DNA of 5,789 nt from Kiloniellaceae bacterium (lineage in GTDB: Bacteria; Pseudomonadota; Alphaproteobacteria; Kiloniellales; Kiloniellaceae). Under the pieces are notes generated by a model, which saw only the letters and a list, made by a program, of their open reading frames with translations, was not told the DNA's origin and ran no database searches. Shown here one piece after another: positions 1 through 5,314 of this stretch. The stretch is taken from the NCBI GenBank assembly GCA_028280915.1, contig JANQKX010000341.1, forward strand, positions 1-5,789, written 5' to 3'. Position numbers and translations under genes: made by a program. Within the stretch, counting starts at the first letter, position 1. Each line of letters starts with the position of its first letter.

Positions 1-432
1 CACGATGTGGTCTTCCAGGGCCGCGTCGGGCACCTGGCGCTCACTGACCACCCGGCCCCGGGCGGAGATGCCGGCGCGGTGCACGGCCTCCCGGTCGCCG
101 CACACCAAATGGTGCCACCAGTAAAGCTCCCGCCCCTCCGCCAATAGACGGTAGGCGCAGGTCTTGGGCATGAAATTGATTTCGTTGATGTTACGCGGGG
201 AGAGCACGACGCAGTCCTCGACCACATCCAGCCGGTTGCGGTAGTTGCCGCAGCGGCAGCTTTCCAGATCCAAGAGGTGGCAGGCCACATTGGTGAAAAA
301 CAGTTTGTCCTCGTCCGGGTCTTCCAGCTTCACCAGGCAGCACAGCCCGCAGCCGTCGCAGAGGGATTCCCACTCCGCCTCGGTCATCTCCGCCAGGGAT
401 TTGCGGCGCCAAAAGGGACGATCGTCGGTCAT
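1..432 (-). CDS. ycgN: YcgN/UPF0260-family cysteine-cluster protein, N-terminal part (3' end beyond left edge)
   Basis: The first 144 residues of the protein are present, read from an ATG at 432-430. The frame runs open to base 1, so the C-terminus lies outside the window. The N-terminus begins MTDDRPFWRRKSLAEMTEAE. Near residues 25-32 there is a CDGCGLCC cluster, the CxxCxxCC signature of the putative zinc- or iron-chelating YkgJ/YcgN families. Further cysteines follow at about 51, 59, 61, 74, 92 and 111, together with the segments LSPRNINEINFMPKTCAYR and YWWHHLVCGD. This overall pattern is typical of the YcgN (UPF0260) family of cytoplasmic proteins of about 150 residues, so only a few residues are probably missing. 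Metal binding is inferred from the cysteines, and the physiological role of the family is not established. No good Shine-Dalgarno precedes the start. The upstream gene on the same strand ends 150 bases away with a hairpin between them, so this is probably a separate transcript or depends on readthrough. Confidence 0.9.
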   Translation of the reverse strand, partial: MTDDRPFWRRKSLAEMTEAEWESLCDGCGLCCLVKLEDPDEDKLFFTNVACHLLDLESCRCGNYRNRLDVVEDCVVLSPRNINEINFMPKTCAYRLLAEGRELYWWHHLVCGDREAVHRAGISARGRVVSERQVPDAALEDHIV

Positions 433-521
433 GAAAAGCTACTTAAACCGCCAACGCCAAACGACGCAAGCAAATGCGCGCGCGCCGGCCAAAGGCGGCA
501 AAAAGGGCATTGGATCACACG

Positions 522-548
522 GCAACGACCCGGCAGCCGGGCCGTTGC
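522..548 (-). terminator. GC-rich hairpin, possible terminator of the upstream repeat-protein gene
   Basis: Bases 522-533 and 537-548 form a 12-bp stem around a 3-base loop. In minus-strand RNA the only irregular pair is a G-U wobble. It begins 34 bases past the stop codon of the gene at 583-1125. A run of five U residues (500-504) comes only about 17 bases after the stem, so this is not a textbook intrinsic terminator. The stem is strong, but the terminating function is an inference. Confidence 0.45.
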
Positions 549-582
549 TGGTGGGACAGGACCGCGCGTGACAAATGACAAT

Positions 583-1125
583 CTAGAACACAATGCGGAT
601 CACATGGCCACTCTGCGCTGGATGATGGGGTACGCTGTAGCTTATGCCGTGGCTGATCCCGTGATGGCCGCCATGGCCGTAGGGCTTCTTGAAGTTAAAG
701 GGGTAGGCTTTGCCGCCATGGCCGTAGCTTCGACCGTGACGGTAGGTCTTGCCGAAGCCAAATCTGTTGCCATGCCGAAATCCCTTCCCATAACCACGGC
801 CATAACCTTTTCCATAGCCATATTTTCGGACGTAACCGTACTTGTTGCCATAGCCGTACTTGTGGCCAAACCTTTTGCCGTGGCCGTACCCCCTGCGGCT
901 TTTGAAGCCCACTTGCACACTGTGGCGCCTGAAATCCGGGGCGCGCTGGGCCTTGTGGTGATGGCCCTTGTCCTTGGCGACCTGTAGGGGCACGCCAGCC
1001 TTCATTGAAGGGGCGCCGTGGCCGGGTTGAGCTACCGCCGCGCCCGCCAGGGCGACCGTCGCGAGGGTCAAAAACAGGCCTCCGATCAAAAGCGATTTTT
1101 TGCGTCTTTTTAAAACCAACAACAT
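583..1125 (-). CDS. Exported Gly/Tyr/His/Lys-rich repeat protein, function unknown
   Basis: This is a 180-residue protein that I cannot assign to a named family. Residues 1-32 form a clear Sec signal peptide. It has a basic start (KRRKK, 6-10), a hydrophobic core at about 12-29 and an AVA motif with likely cleavage after Ala32. The mature part of about 148 residues has no cysteine and only two acidic residues (Asp52, Asp64). It has about 17 histidines and many Lys, Arg, Gly and Tyr, so it is strongly basic. A HHH run lies at 55-57. Residues 79-138 are a degenerate YG-rich repeat, clearest at 89-106 as three six-residue units (KYGYGN, KYGYVR, KYGYGK). The C-terminal part holds GHGGHHGISHGISY. 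The start is fixed by a strong AAAGGAGGT Shine-Dalgarno 6 bases upstream. The product probably sits in the periplasm or outside the cell. Metal binding, adhesion to polyanions, or a structural role like the Gly/Tyr-rich sulfur globule proteins are possibilities, none shown by the sequence. Confidence 0.82.
   Translation of the reverse strand: MLLVLKRRKKSLLIGGLFLTLATVALAGAAVAQPGHGAPSMKAGVPLQVAKDKGHHHKAQRAPDFRRHSVQVGFKSRRGYGHGKRFGHKYGYGNKYGYVRKYGYGKGYGRGYGKGFRHGNRFGFGKTYRHGRSYGHGGKAYPFNFKKPYGHGGHHGISHGISYSVPHHPAQSGHVIRIVF
823..877 (-). repeat. In-gene hexapeptide repeat with an 18-bp DNA period
   Basis: Within the exported repeat protein, CCGTACTTGT occurs at 836-845 and again at 854-863 on the plus strand, 18 bases apart. 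It corresponds to successive KYGY units. The DNA copies are more alike than the protein alone requires, which suggests fairly recent tandem duplication of six codons. Copies outside this core are degenerate. Confidence 0.7.
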
Positions 1126-1131
1126 GGGCTG

Positions 1132-1140
1132 ACCTCCTTT
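1132..1140 (-). promoter_or_regulatory. Strong Shine-Dalgarno for the exported repeat protein
   Basis: AAAGGAGGT on the minus strand, 6 bases before the ATG at 1125-1123. It is a near-perfect anti-16S match and is far stronger than the sites of the neighbouring genes. It supports efficient translation and confirms both that the gene is real and that its start is correct. Confidence 0.85.
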
Positions 1141-1242
1141 GCGTCAAAGTTCGGATCAGTCCGGCCCCGACCTTCCGGTGCGCGGGCCATCAGAACTAAA
1201 ACGGGGCGCCGCGCGTTTCGCTGTTTTCAAAAGATATACTTT

Positions 1243-1261
1243 TACATGCGAAAATACATGC
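1243..1261. repeat. TACATGC direct repeat pair, possible operator
   Basis: TACATGC occurs at 1243-1249 and 1255-1261, a 12-bp period close to one helical turn, in an AT-richer stretch about 120 bp upstream of the repeat-protein start. Such spacing would fit a regulator binding one face of the DNA. No specific regulator is recognised. Confidence 0.4.
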
Positions 1262-1337
1262 ACTCGTAACGGGATTGTGAAATTTGTTGCCCATAACCGT
1301 GACATCCTCGCGACTGCTCTTTTTGGAGTTCTGGGCA

Positions 1338-1480
1338 TTTTTTTTGAGGCTCATGAGCTTTTTTTGCGGGTAACGGGCTGGGGTATCTTGTCAATCCGGG
1401 GGTCCAGGCAGCATGATCCCGGCCCGCGGCGGTACCGCTCCCGATTGCGCCCCTATCGACGTACCTGTTTTTTTTGAGGC
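1338..1480 (+). repeat. 13-bp direct repeat containing a T8 tract and a GAGG ribosome-binding core
   Basis: TTTTTTTTGAGGC is present at 1338-1350 and 1468-1480, 130 bp apart. The second copy supplies the matB ribosome binding site. The first copy stands 2 bases before an ATG (1353) that opens a six-codon reading frame (MSFFCG, stop at 1371-1373). The duplication is exact. Whether the first copy is used in translation is unknown. Confidence 0.6.
1476..1479 (+). promoter_or_regulatory. matB ribosome binding site (decides the start)
   Basis: GAGG lies 5 bases before the ATG at 1485. The alternative in-frame ATG at 1413 would add 24 residues (MIPARGG...) that do not look like a ligase N-terminus, and it has only a poor AGG upstream. 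The 1485 start gives MTEQSNHNLFALI, which fits the short N-terminus of Rhizobium MatB. Confidence 0.75.
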
Positions 1481-1484
1481 CGGA

Positions 1485-3017
1485 ATGACCGAGCAGAGCA
1501 ACCACAACCTTTTCGCCCTGATCGCCGATCGCATGGCGGATCCGAAGCGCCCCTTCATGGAGATCGAAGGCAGTGACACCATCACCTACGGCCAGGTGCT
1601 GGAACAGTCCGCGCGTTATGCCAATGCCCTGGCCGACCTGGGGGTGACGGCCGGGGACAGGGTGGTGGCGCAGACGCCCAAGAGCCCGCAAGCGGTCATG
1701 CTCTACCTGGGCTGCCTGCGGGCCGGCGCGGTTTATCTGCCCCTCAACACGGGCTACACCCCGGCGGAAATTGAGTATTTTCTCAACGACGCCAAGCCCA
1801 AGGTCGCCGTCTGCGCCAGTGGCGCGCGGCCGGTTTTTGCCGAACTCATGGATAAGCTGCCCGGCGGCGTGGTTGAAACCCTGGACGGGGACGGCTCCGG
1901 GACCATGGCACAAAAGGCCGACGCGGCCGCGCCCGAGGCCCCCATCGCCCAACGCCAGGACGACGATCTGGCCGGGCTGCTTTATACCTCCGGCACCACG
2001 GGCCGGGCCAAGGGCGCCATGCTGAGCCATCGCAACCTGGCATCCAACGCCATGGCCCTGGCGGAGGTTTGGCGCTTTGGCCCCGACGACAAACTGATCC
2101 ACGCCCTGCCCATCTTTCACACCCATGGGCTTTTTGTCGCCATCAACGTCACCTTGCTGGCCGGCGGTACCTTGCTGTTCCTGCCCGCCTTCGACGCCGA
2201 AGCCATTTTACGCCTGCTGCCCGGGGCCACCTGCATGATGGGCGTGCCCACCTTCTATAGCCGCCTCTTGGCCCAGCCGGGCCTAAACAAGGCGGCGGTG
2301 GCCCACATGCGCTTGTTCATTTCCGGTTCGGCCCCCTTGTCGCCGGAAACCCACAAAGAGTTTCAAGACCGCACGGGCCAGGCGATTCTGGAGCGCTATG
2401 GCATGACCGAAACCGGCATGATCACCAGCAATCCTTATGACGGCAAACGCATTCCGGGCACCGTGGGCTTTCCCCTGCCCGATGTGTCGGTGCGGATCTG
2501 CGACCGGGATACGGGCGCGGTCCTGGAGGGCGAGGCGGTCGGCATGATCGAAGTGCGCGGCCCCAACGTCTTCGGCGGCTATTGGCAGATGCCGGAAAAA
2601 ACCAAGGCCGAATTCCGTGACGATGGATTTTTCAAAACCGGTGATCTGGGCTTCGTGGACAAAGAGGGCTACCTGCGCATCGTCGGACGGGACAAGGACC
2701 TGATCATCTCCGGCGGCTTCAACGTTTACCCGGCGGAAGTGGAAGCGGCCCTGGACGCCATCGCGGGCGTGAAGGAATCGGCGGTCATCGGCCTGCCCCA
2801 TCGGGATTTCGGCGAGGGCGTGACGGCTGTCGTCGCCGCCGACCCGGCCGCCGCGCTCAACGAAGCGGCCATTCGGGATCAATTGGGCCACGACCTGGCG
2901 CGCTACAAGTTGCCGAAACGAGTGATGTTTGTGGAGGCCCTGCCGCGCAACGCCATGGGCAAAATCGAGAAAAAGGCCCTGCGTGACCGCTATGCAACGA
3001 TCTTCGAGGATGAGTAG
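1485..3017 (+). CDS. matB: Malonate--CoA ligase (malonyl-CoA synthetase), MatB
   Basis: This is a 510-residue acyl-CoA synthetase of the ANL superfamily that adenylates malonate with ATP and transfers it to CoA, giving malonyl-CoA in the cytoplasm. Visible core motifs are the P-loop YTSGTTGRAKG (167-177), ERYGMTET (303-310), TGDLG (385-389), the hinge GRDKDLIISGG (401-411), and PRNAMGK near the C-terminus with the catalytic Lys493. The segments LPIFHTHGLFVA (208-219), MGVPTFYSRLL, RLFISGSAPL and TSNPYDGKRIPGTVGFPLPD follow the Rhizobium MatB sequence closely as I recall it, and the length matches the usual 500-510 residues. This makes MatB more likely than a generic fatty acyl-CoA or acetyl-CoA synthetase. 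No matA (malonyl-CoA decarboxylase), matC (malonate carrier) or matR is in view. The gene ends 10 bp from the stop of a convergent small regulator, with no terminator hairpin visible. Confidence 0.93.
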   Translation: MTEQSNHNLFALIADRMADPKRPFMEIEGSDTITYGQVLEQSARYANALADLGVTAGDRVVAQTPKSPQAVMLYLGCLRAGAVYLPLNTGYTPAEIEYFLNDAKPKVAVCASGARPVFAELMDKLPGGVVETLDGDGSGTMAQKADAAAPEAPIAQRQDDDLAGLLYTSGTTGRAKGAMLSHRNLASNAMALAEVWRFGPDDKLIHALPIFHTHGLFVAINVTLLAGGTLLFLPAFDAEAILRLLPGATCMMGVPTFYSRLLAQPGLNKAAVAHMRLFISGSAPLSPETHKEFQDRTGQAILERYGMTETGMITSNPYDGKRIPGTVGFPLPDVSVRICDRDTGAVLEGEAVGMIEVRGPNVFGGYWQMPEKTKAEFRDDGFFKTGDLGFVDKEGYLRIVGRDKDLIISGGFNVYPAEVEAALDAIAGVKESAVIGLPHRDFGEGVTAVVAADPAAALNEAAIRDQLGHDLARYKLPKRVMFVEALPRNAMGKIEKKALRDRYATIFEDE

Positions 3018-3027
3018 TATTTGAAAA

Positions 3028-3279
3028 TTACAATGTGCCGAAGAACGTTAGAAATGGGACGTTTAAAACTTTTGCAATTTTTAAGAGTGTGCTGGCTTGC
3101 GCCTTTTCCCGGCCGCTTTCAATCGCCACCACATCTTCAAGGGAAATCCCGGCCGCCTCGGCCAAGTCGTCGCAGGTCATGCCCGCGGTCAAGCGGCTTT
3201 GCCTAACGCGATGCCCCACCATGGCATCGAATTCCAGGGATTCTTGAAAATCCCATATGTTTCTTGACGCCTTTACCAT
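3028..3279 (-). CDS. Small XRE-family helix-turn-helix DNA-binding protein
   Basis: This 83-residue protein consists almost entirely of one Cro/C1-type HTH domain (about 22-77). The region GHRVRQSRLTAGMT is the first helix, CDDLAEAAGI with SLEDVVAIESGREK forms the helix-turn-helix, and ASTLLKIAKVLNVPFLTFF closes the fold. There is no sensor, peptidase or oligomerisation domain after the HTH. It is probably a dimeric repressor or activator, targets unknown. The ATG at 3279 has only a weak GGGG-type site upstream. An internal ATG at residue 20 (3222) would still leave the HTH whole, so the start is uncertain. The gene is convergent with matB and the two stop codons are 10 bp apart. It faces the AT-rich region shared with hutH, where it may bind its own promoter. 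I see no frameshift or truncation. Confidence 0.85.
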   Translation of the reverse strand: MVKASRNIWDFQESLEFDAMVGHRVRQSRLTAGMTCDDLAEAAGISLEDVVAIESGREKAQASTLLKIAKVLNVPFLTFFGTL

Positions 3280-3385
3280 TTAGTTCGCCCCACTACCTGA
3301 TCGCACAATGGCTATTTTTTCACTGAACGCCGTTTGACCCCAAAATGAAATGGGACCACAGTGCCGCAATTTTTACACTAAATTC

Positions 3386-3404
3386 TTGTTGGGATACACA
3401 ACAA
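3386..3404. repeat. TTGTTG/CAACAA dyad, possible operator
   Basis: A perfect 6-bp inverted repeat (3386-3391, 3399-3404) with a 7-base spacer lies about 110 bp upstream of the XRE gene start and in the AT-rich part of the region. Nearby TATCA (3407-3411) and TGATA (3426-3430) form a second, weaker dyad. Binding by the adjacent XRE protein is plausible but not shown. Confidence 0.3.
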
Positions 3405-3505
3405 AGTATCAATTGTATTTTATAGTGATAAAGATCAACAACTCTGTCTATTAAATTCTCACCATCCGGCGGATTTTTTGCCATCTGAAATTGCTAACAT
3501 ACGGA

Positions 3506-3529
3506 TTTCCTGATCATTTGGTCAGGAAA
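3506..3529. other. Hairpin: 10-bp stem with ATTT loop
   Basis: TTTCCTGATC (3506-3515) pairs with GGTCAGGAAA (3520-3529) around ATTT, with one T-G wobble. The palindrome CCGCTAGCGG (3533-3542) follows four bases later. Neither has a downstream T run on either strand, so these do not look like simple terminators. They may be element-internal structures or protein sites. Confidence 0.4.
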
Positions 3530-3682
3530 AAGCCGCTAGCGGTTTGCCCCTTTGTCCTCTTCTCGGCGGTCCCATTTGGATCAAGCGTCATTTTGCCCGA
3601 GCATCATCAAACAGCGTCATTTTACCAGGCTTCGGGGCCGAATCCCGCTTTCGCCGCGGCGGCGGGCGTGCTAGAAGCAGCG

Positions 3683-3700
3683 AAGTTGTATAGACAACTT
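3683..3700 (+). promoter_or_regulatory. HutC-type (GntR family) operator upstream of hutH
   Basis: AAGTTGT-ATAG-ACAACTT is a perfect 7-bp inverted repeat with a 4-base centre. Its core GTATAGAC fits the GTMTAKAC consensus known for HutC-subfamily GntR regulators. HutC represses histidine-utilisation genes and is released by urocanate. The palindrome ends at the base before the GGAG ribosome binding site (3701-3704), so a bound repressor would block transcription close to the start codon. The same bases could fold into an RNA hairpin beside the ribosome binding site. The regulator gene is not in this window. Confidence 0.7.
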
Positions 3701-3704
3701 GGAG
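3701..3704 (+). promoter_or_regulatory. hutH ribosome binding site (decides the start)
   Basis: GGAG lies 8 bases before the ATG at 3713. The frame stays open upstream to an ATG at 3491, but that would place the operator and the repeats inside the coding sequence and add 74 residues with no HAL similarity. Confidence 0.75.
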
Positions 3705-3712
3705 CCCCTAAC

Positions 3713-5296
3713 ATGACCGCCCCCACCCCCTTTGAGCTGACACCCGGCCAACTGACCTTGGCTTCCCTTTATCGCCTGTGGCGCGATGAGCGGCCCTTGG
3801 AGCTGAGTGACGATTGCGCCGCTGGCATTGACGCCTCGGCGGATTGTGTGGAGGCGGTGCTGGCGGATGGCCGGGTGGTTTACGGCATCAACACGGGCTT
3901 TGGCATCCTGGCGCGGACCACCATCGCGCGGGATCAAGTGGGGGAATTGCAGCGCCGTTTGGTCCTGTCCCACAGCGCCGGCGTGGGCGACCCGCTGAGC
4001 GACCGGGTGGTGCGCCTGATCCTGATCTTGAAAATCAACGCCTTGGCCCGCGGCTTTTCGGGCATCCGTCGCAGCGTGATCGATGCCCTGGTGACCCTGT
4101 TGAACGGCGGCGCCTATCCGATCATTCCGGCCCAGGGCTCGGTCGGGGCCTCGGGCGATTTGGCGCCCTTGGCGCACCTGTCCCGGGTGCTGCTCGGCGA
4201 GGGCGAGGTCCGCGTCAAGGGCGAGATCCTGCCCGCGGCCCAGGCTCTGGCGGCGGTCGGCCTGGCCCCCTTGGAGTTGGCCGCCAAGGAAGGTCTGGCC
4301 CTGTTAAACGGCACCCAGGTGTCCACGGCCCTGGCCTTGGAGGGTCTCTTCGCTAGCCTGGATGCTTTCGCCGCCGCCCTGGTCGCCGGCGGCCTTTCCG
4401 TTGACGCGGCGCTGGGCAGTGACACGCCCTTCGATCCGCGCATTCACGAGCTGCGCGGCCAGCCGGGTCAGATCGCGGTGGCGTCCTTCCTGCGTGCCCT
4501 GCTGGACGGCAGCGAGATCCGTCATTCCCACGCCGAATGCGACCGGGTGCAGGACCCCTACTCCCTGCGCTGCCAGCCCCAGGTCATGGGCGCGGCCATG
4601 GACCTTCTGCACGGCGCCGCCGCCACCATCGAGCGGGAGACCAACGCGGTCTCGGACAATCCCCTGGTCTTCGCCGATACGGGCGACATCCTCTCGGGCG
4701 GGAACTTCCACGCCGAGCCCGTGGCCATGGCCTGCGACACGATCGCCATCGCCATGGCCGAGGTGGGCGCCATTTCCGAGCGCCGGGTCGCGCTGTTGAC
4801 CGATGCCTCCCTGAGCAGCCTGCCGGCCTTTCTGGTCGCCGAGCCGGGGCTGAACTCCGGCTTCATGATCGCCCATGTAACCGCCGCGGCCCTGGCCAGC
4901 GAGAACAAGTGCCTGGCCCACCCGGCCAGCGTGGACAGCCTGCCCACCTCGGCCAATCAAGAAGACCATGTGTCCATGGCCACCCACGGCGCCCGCCGCC
5001 TGAGCGCCATCGCCGCCAATGTGCGCAACATCGTGGCCATCGAACTGCTGGCCGCGGCCCAGGGTATCGACATGCGCCGGCCCCTGAAGACCTCGGCCAA
5101 ACTGGCCATGGCCCACGATGCCATCCGCGCCGTGGTGCCCTTGCTGGAAGATGACCGGGCCTTTGGGCCGGATATCGATCAGGTGGCTCGGATCATTGAT
5201 GACGGCTGGTTCACCCAGGCCTTCCTGGGCGACTGCGGCCTGGGCGACAGCGGCTTTCCCTTGCTGGACGGTTTCGAACCCGCCCGCCAAGGCTAA
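3713..5296 (+). CDS. hutH: Histidine ammonia-lyase (histidase)
   Basis: This 527-residue cytoplasmic enzyme removes ammonia from L-histidine to give trans-urocanate, the first step of histidine catabolism. The Ala146-Ser147-Gly148 triad in GSVGASGDLAPL is the one that cyclises to the MIO electrophile. Other active-site positions of Pseudomonas putida HAL are all present: Tyr57 in VYGINTGFG, His87 in LSHSAG, Asn199 in LLNGTQ, Gln280, Tyr283 and Arg286 in VQDPYSLRCQPQ, Phe332 in NFHAEP, and Glu417 in NQEDHVSM. These favour histidase over phenylalanine or tyrosine ammonia-lyase, notably the His87 and Glu417 signature. The length is slightly above the usual 500-515, from extra residues at the C-terminus. 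No hutU, hutI, hutG or hutC lies beside it, so it is a lone gene here. Control by HutC is suggested by the operator touching its ribosome binding site. It is convergent with a KorB gene, with stops 18 bp apart. Confidence 0.96.
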   Translation: MTAPTPFELTPGQLTLASLYRLWRDERPLELSDDCAAGIDASADCVEAVLADGRVVYGINTGFGILARTTIARDQVGELQRRLVLSHSAGVGDPLSDRVVRLILILKINALARGFSGIRRSVIDALVTLLNGGAYPIIPAQGSVGASGDLAPLAHLSRVLLGEGEVRVKGEILPAAQALAAVGLAPLELAAKEGLALLNGTQVSTALALEGLFASLDAFAAALVAGGLSVDAALGSDTPFDPRIHELRGQPGQIAVASFLRALLDGSEIRHSHAECDRVQDPYSLRCQPQVMGAAMDLLHGAAATIERETNAVSDNPLVFADTGDILSGGNFHAEPVAMACDTIAIAMAEVGAISERRVALLTDASLSSLPAFLVAEPGLNSGFMIAHVTAAALASENKCLAHPASVDSLPTSANQEDHVSMATHGARRLSAIAANVRNIVAIELLAAAQGIDMRRPLKTSAKLAMAHDAIRAVVPLLEDDRAFGPDIDQVARIIDDGWFTQAFLGDCGLGDSGFPLLDGFEPARQG

Positions 5297-5297
5297 A

Positions 5298-5312
5298 GCG
5301 GGCGTCGCCCGC
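5298..5312. terminator. Short GC hairpin between convergent hutH and korB
   Basis: GCGGGC (5298-5303) and GCCCGC (5307-5312) form a perfect 6-bp stem around GTC, filling the 18-bp gap between the two stop codons. It is symmetric and could serve both strands. With no T run and a short stem, intrinsic termination is only a possibility. Confidence 0.35.
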
Positions 5313-5314
5313 GC

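Larger units (their letters stand above)
1126..1484. other. Divergent intergenic control region between the repeat-protein gene and matB
   Basis: This 359-bp stretch contains no convincing gene. It must hold the promoters of two divergent genes, but I could not find -35/-10 pairs good enough to call. It does contain two TACATGC direct repeats 12 bp apart (1243-1249, 1255-1261). It contains T-tracts at 1320-1324, 1338-1345 and 1359-1365 whose centres are about 20 bp apart. It also contains a 13-bp repeat, TTTTTTTTGAGGC, at 1338-1350 and 1468-1480. The proximal part (1141-1220) is GC-rich and the middle part (1221-1370) is richer in A and T. Confidence 0.7.
3332..3623. repeat. Inverted and direct repeats resembling ends of a decayed or miniature mobile element
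   Basis: AAATGGGACC at 3348-3357 is the exact reverse complement of GGTCCCATTT at 3568-3577. Next to each arm is a related outer word: TTGACCCC (3334-3341) on the left, and GGATCAA (3578-3584, reverse complement TTGATCC) on the right. On the right side AGCGTCATTTT is repeated exactly at 3584-3594 and 3613-3623, 29 bp apart. Inverted ends with internal short repeats recall IS21-family termini or a MITE. No transposase lies between them and I could not identify a target-site duplication, so the element call is tentative. Confidence 0.4.
3280..3712. other. AT-rich divergent intergenic region upstream of hutH and the XRE gene
   Basis: This 433-bp stretch has no convincing gene. Of the 120 bases at 3361-3480, 80 are A or T, in sharp contrast to the GC-rich genes around it. 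It holds a distant inverted repeat (3348-3357 with 3568-3577), an 11-bp direct repeat (3584-3594, 3613-3623), small dyads at 3386-3404 and 3407-3430, two adjacent hairpins (3506-3529, and 3533-3542 as a CCGCTAGCGG palindrome), and the operator at 3683-3700. A TATAGT at 3421-3426 resembles a -10 element but has no good -35 partner. A reading frame runs in phase with hutH from 3491, but it crosses all these elements and looks non-coding. Confidence 0.75.

Noticed and set aside
474..485. Alternating purine-pyrimidine run of 12 bp (possible Z-DNA)
   Set aside because: It is short and of a kind expected by chance in GC-rich DNA, and nothing links it to a function.
640..900. CRISPR-like periodic repeats
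   Set aside because: The periodicity is codon-based within a signal-peptide-bearing reading frame. The units are 18 bp and degenerate, with no spacers.
277..987. Long plus-strand open frame of 236 codons across the start of the YcgN gene and most of the repeat-protein gene
   Set aside because: It is antisense to two better-supported genes, and its Ala/Val-rich second half is the mirror of the YG/His repeat codons. It has no family motif.
1413..1484. N-terminal extension of matB by 24 codons
   Set aside because: The upstream ATG has a poor ribosome site. The 1485 start has GAGG at good spacing and fits the MatB N-terminus.
1242..2126. Minus-strand open frame of 294 codons overlapping matB
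   Set aside because: It lies antisense to conserved MatB motifs, has no recognisable domain, and is expected from high-GC codon bias.
2283..2891. Minus-strand open frame of 202 codons inside matB
   Set aside because: It is a shadow of the MatB coding sequence with no start signal or domain.
3421..3426. TATAGT as a -10 promoter element for hutH
   Set aside because: It lacks a matching -35 hexamer at 16-18 bp and lies nearly 290 bp from the start codon.
3491..3712. N-terminal extension of hutH by 74 codons
   Set aside because: The added residues have no HAL similarity. The frame crosses hairpins, repeats and the HutC operator, and the ATG at 3713 has a well-placed GGAG.
4304..5290. Minus-strand open frame of 328 codons inside hutH
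   Set aside because: It is antisense to invariant HutH catalytic motifs, and its Gly/His/Gln-rich composition is typical of shadow frames in GC-rich genes.
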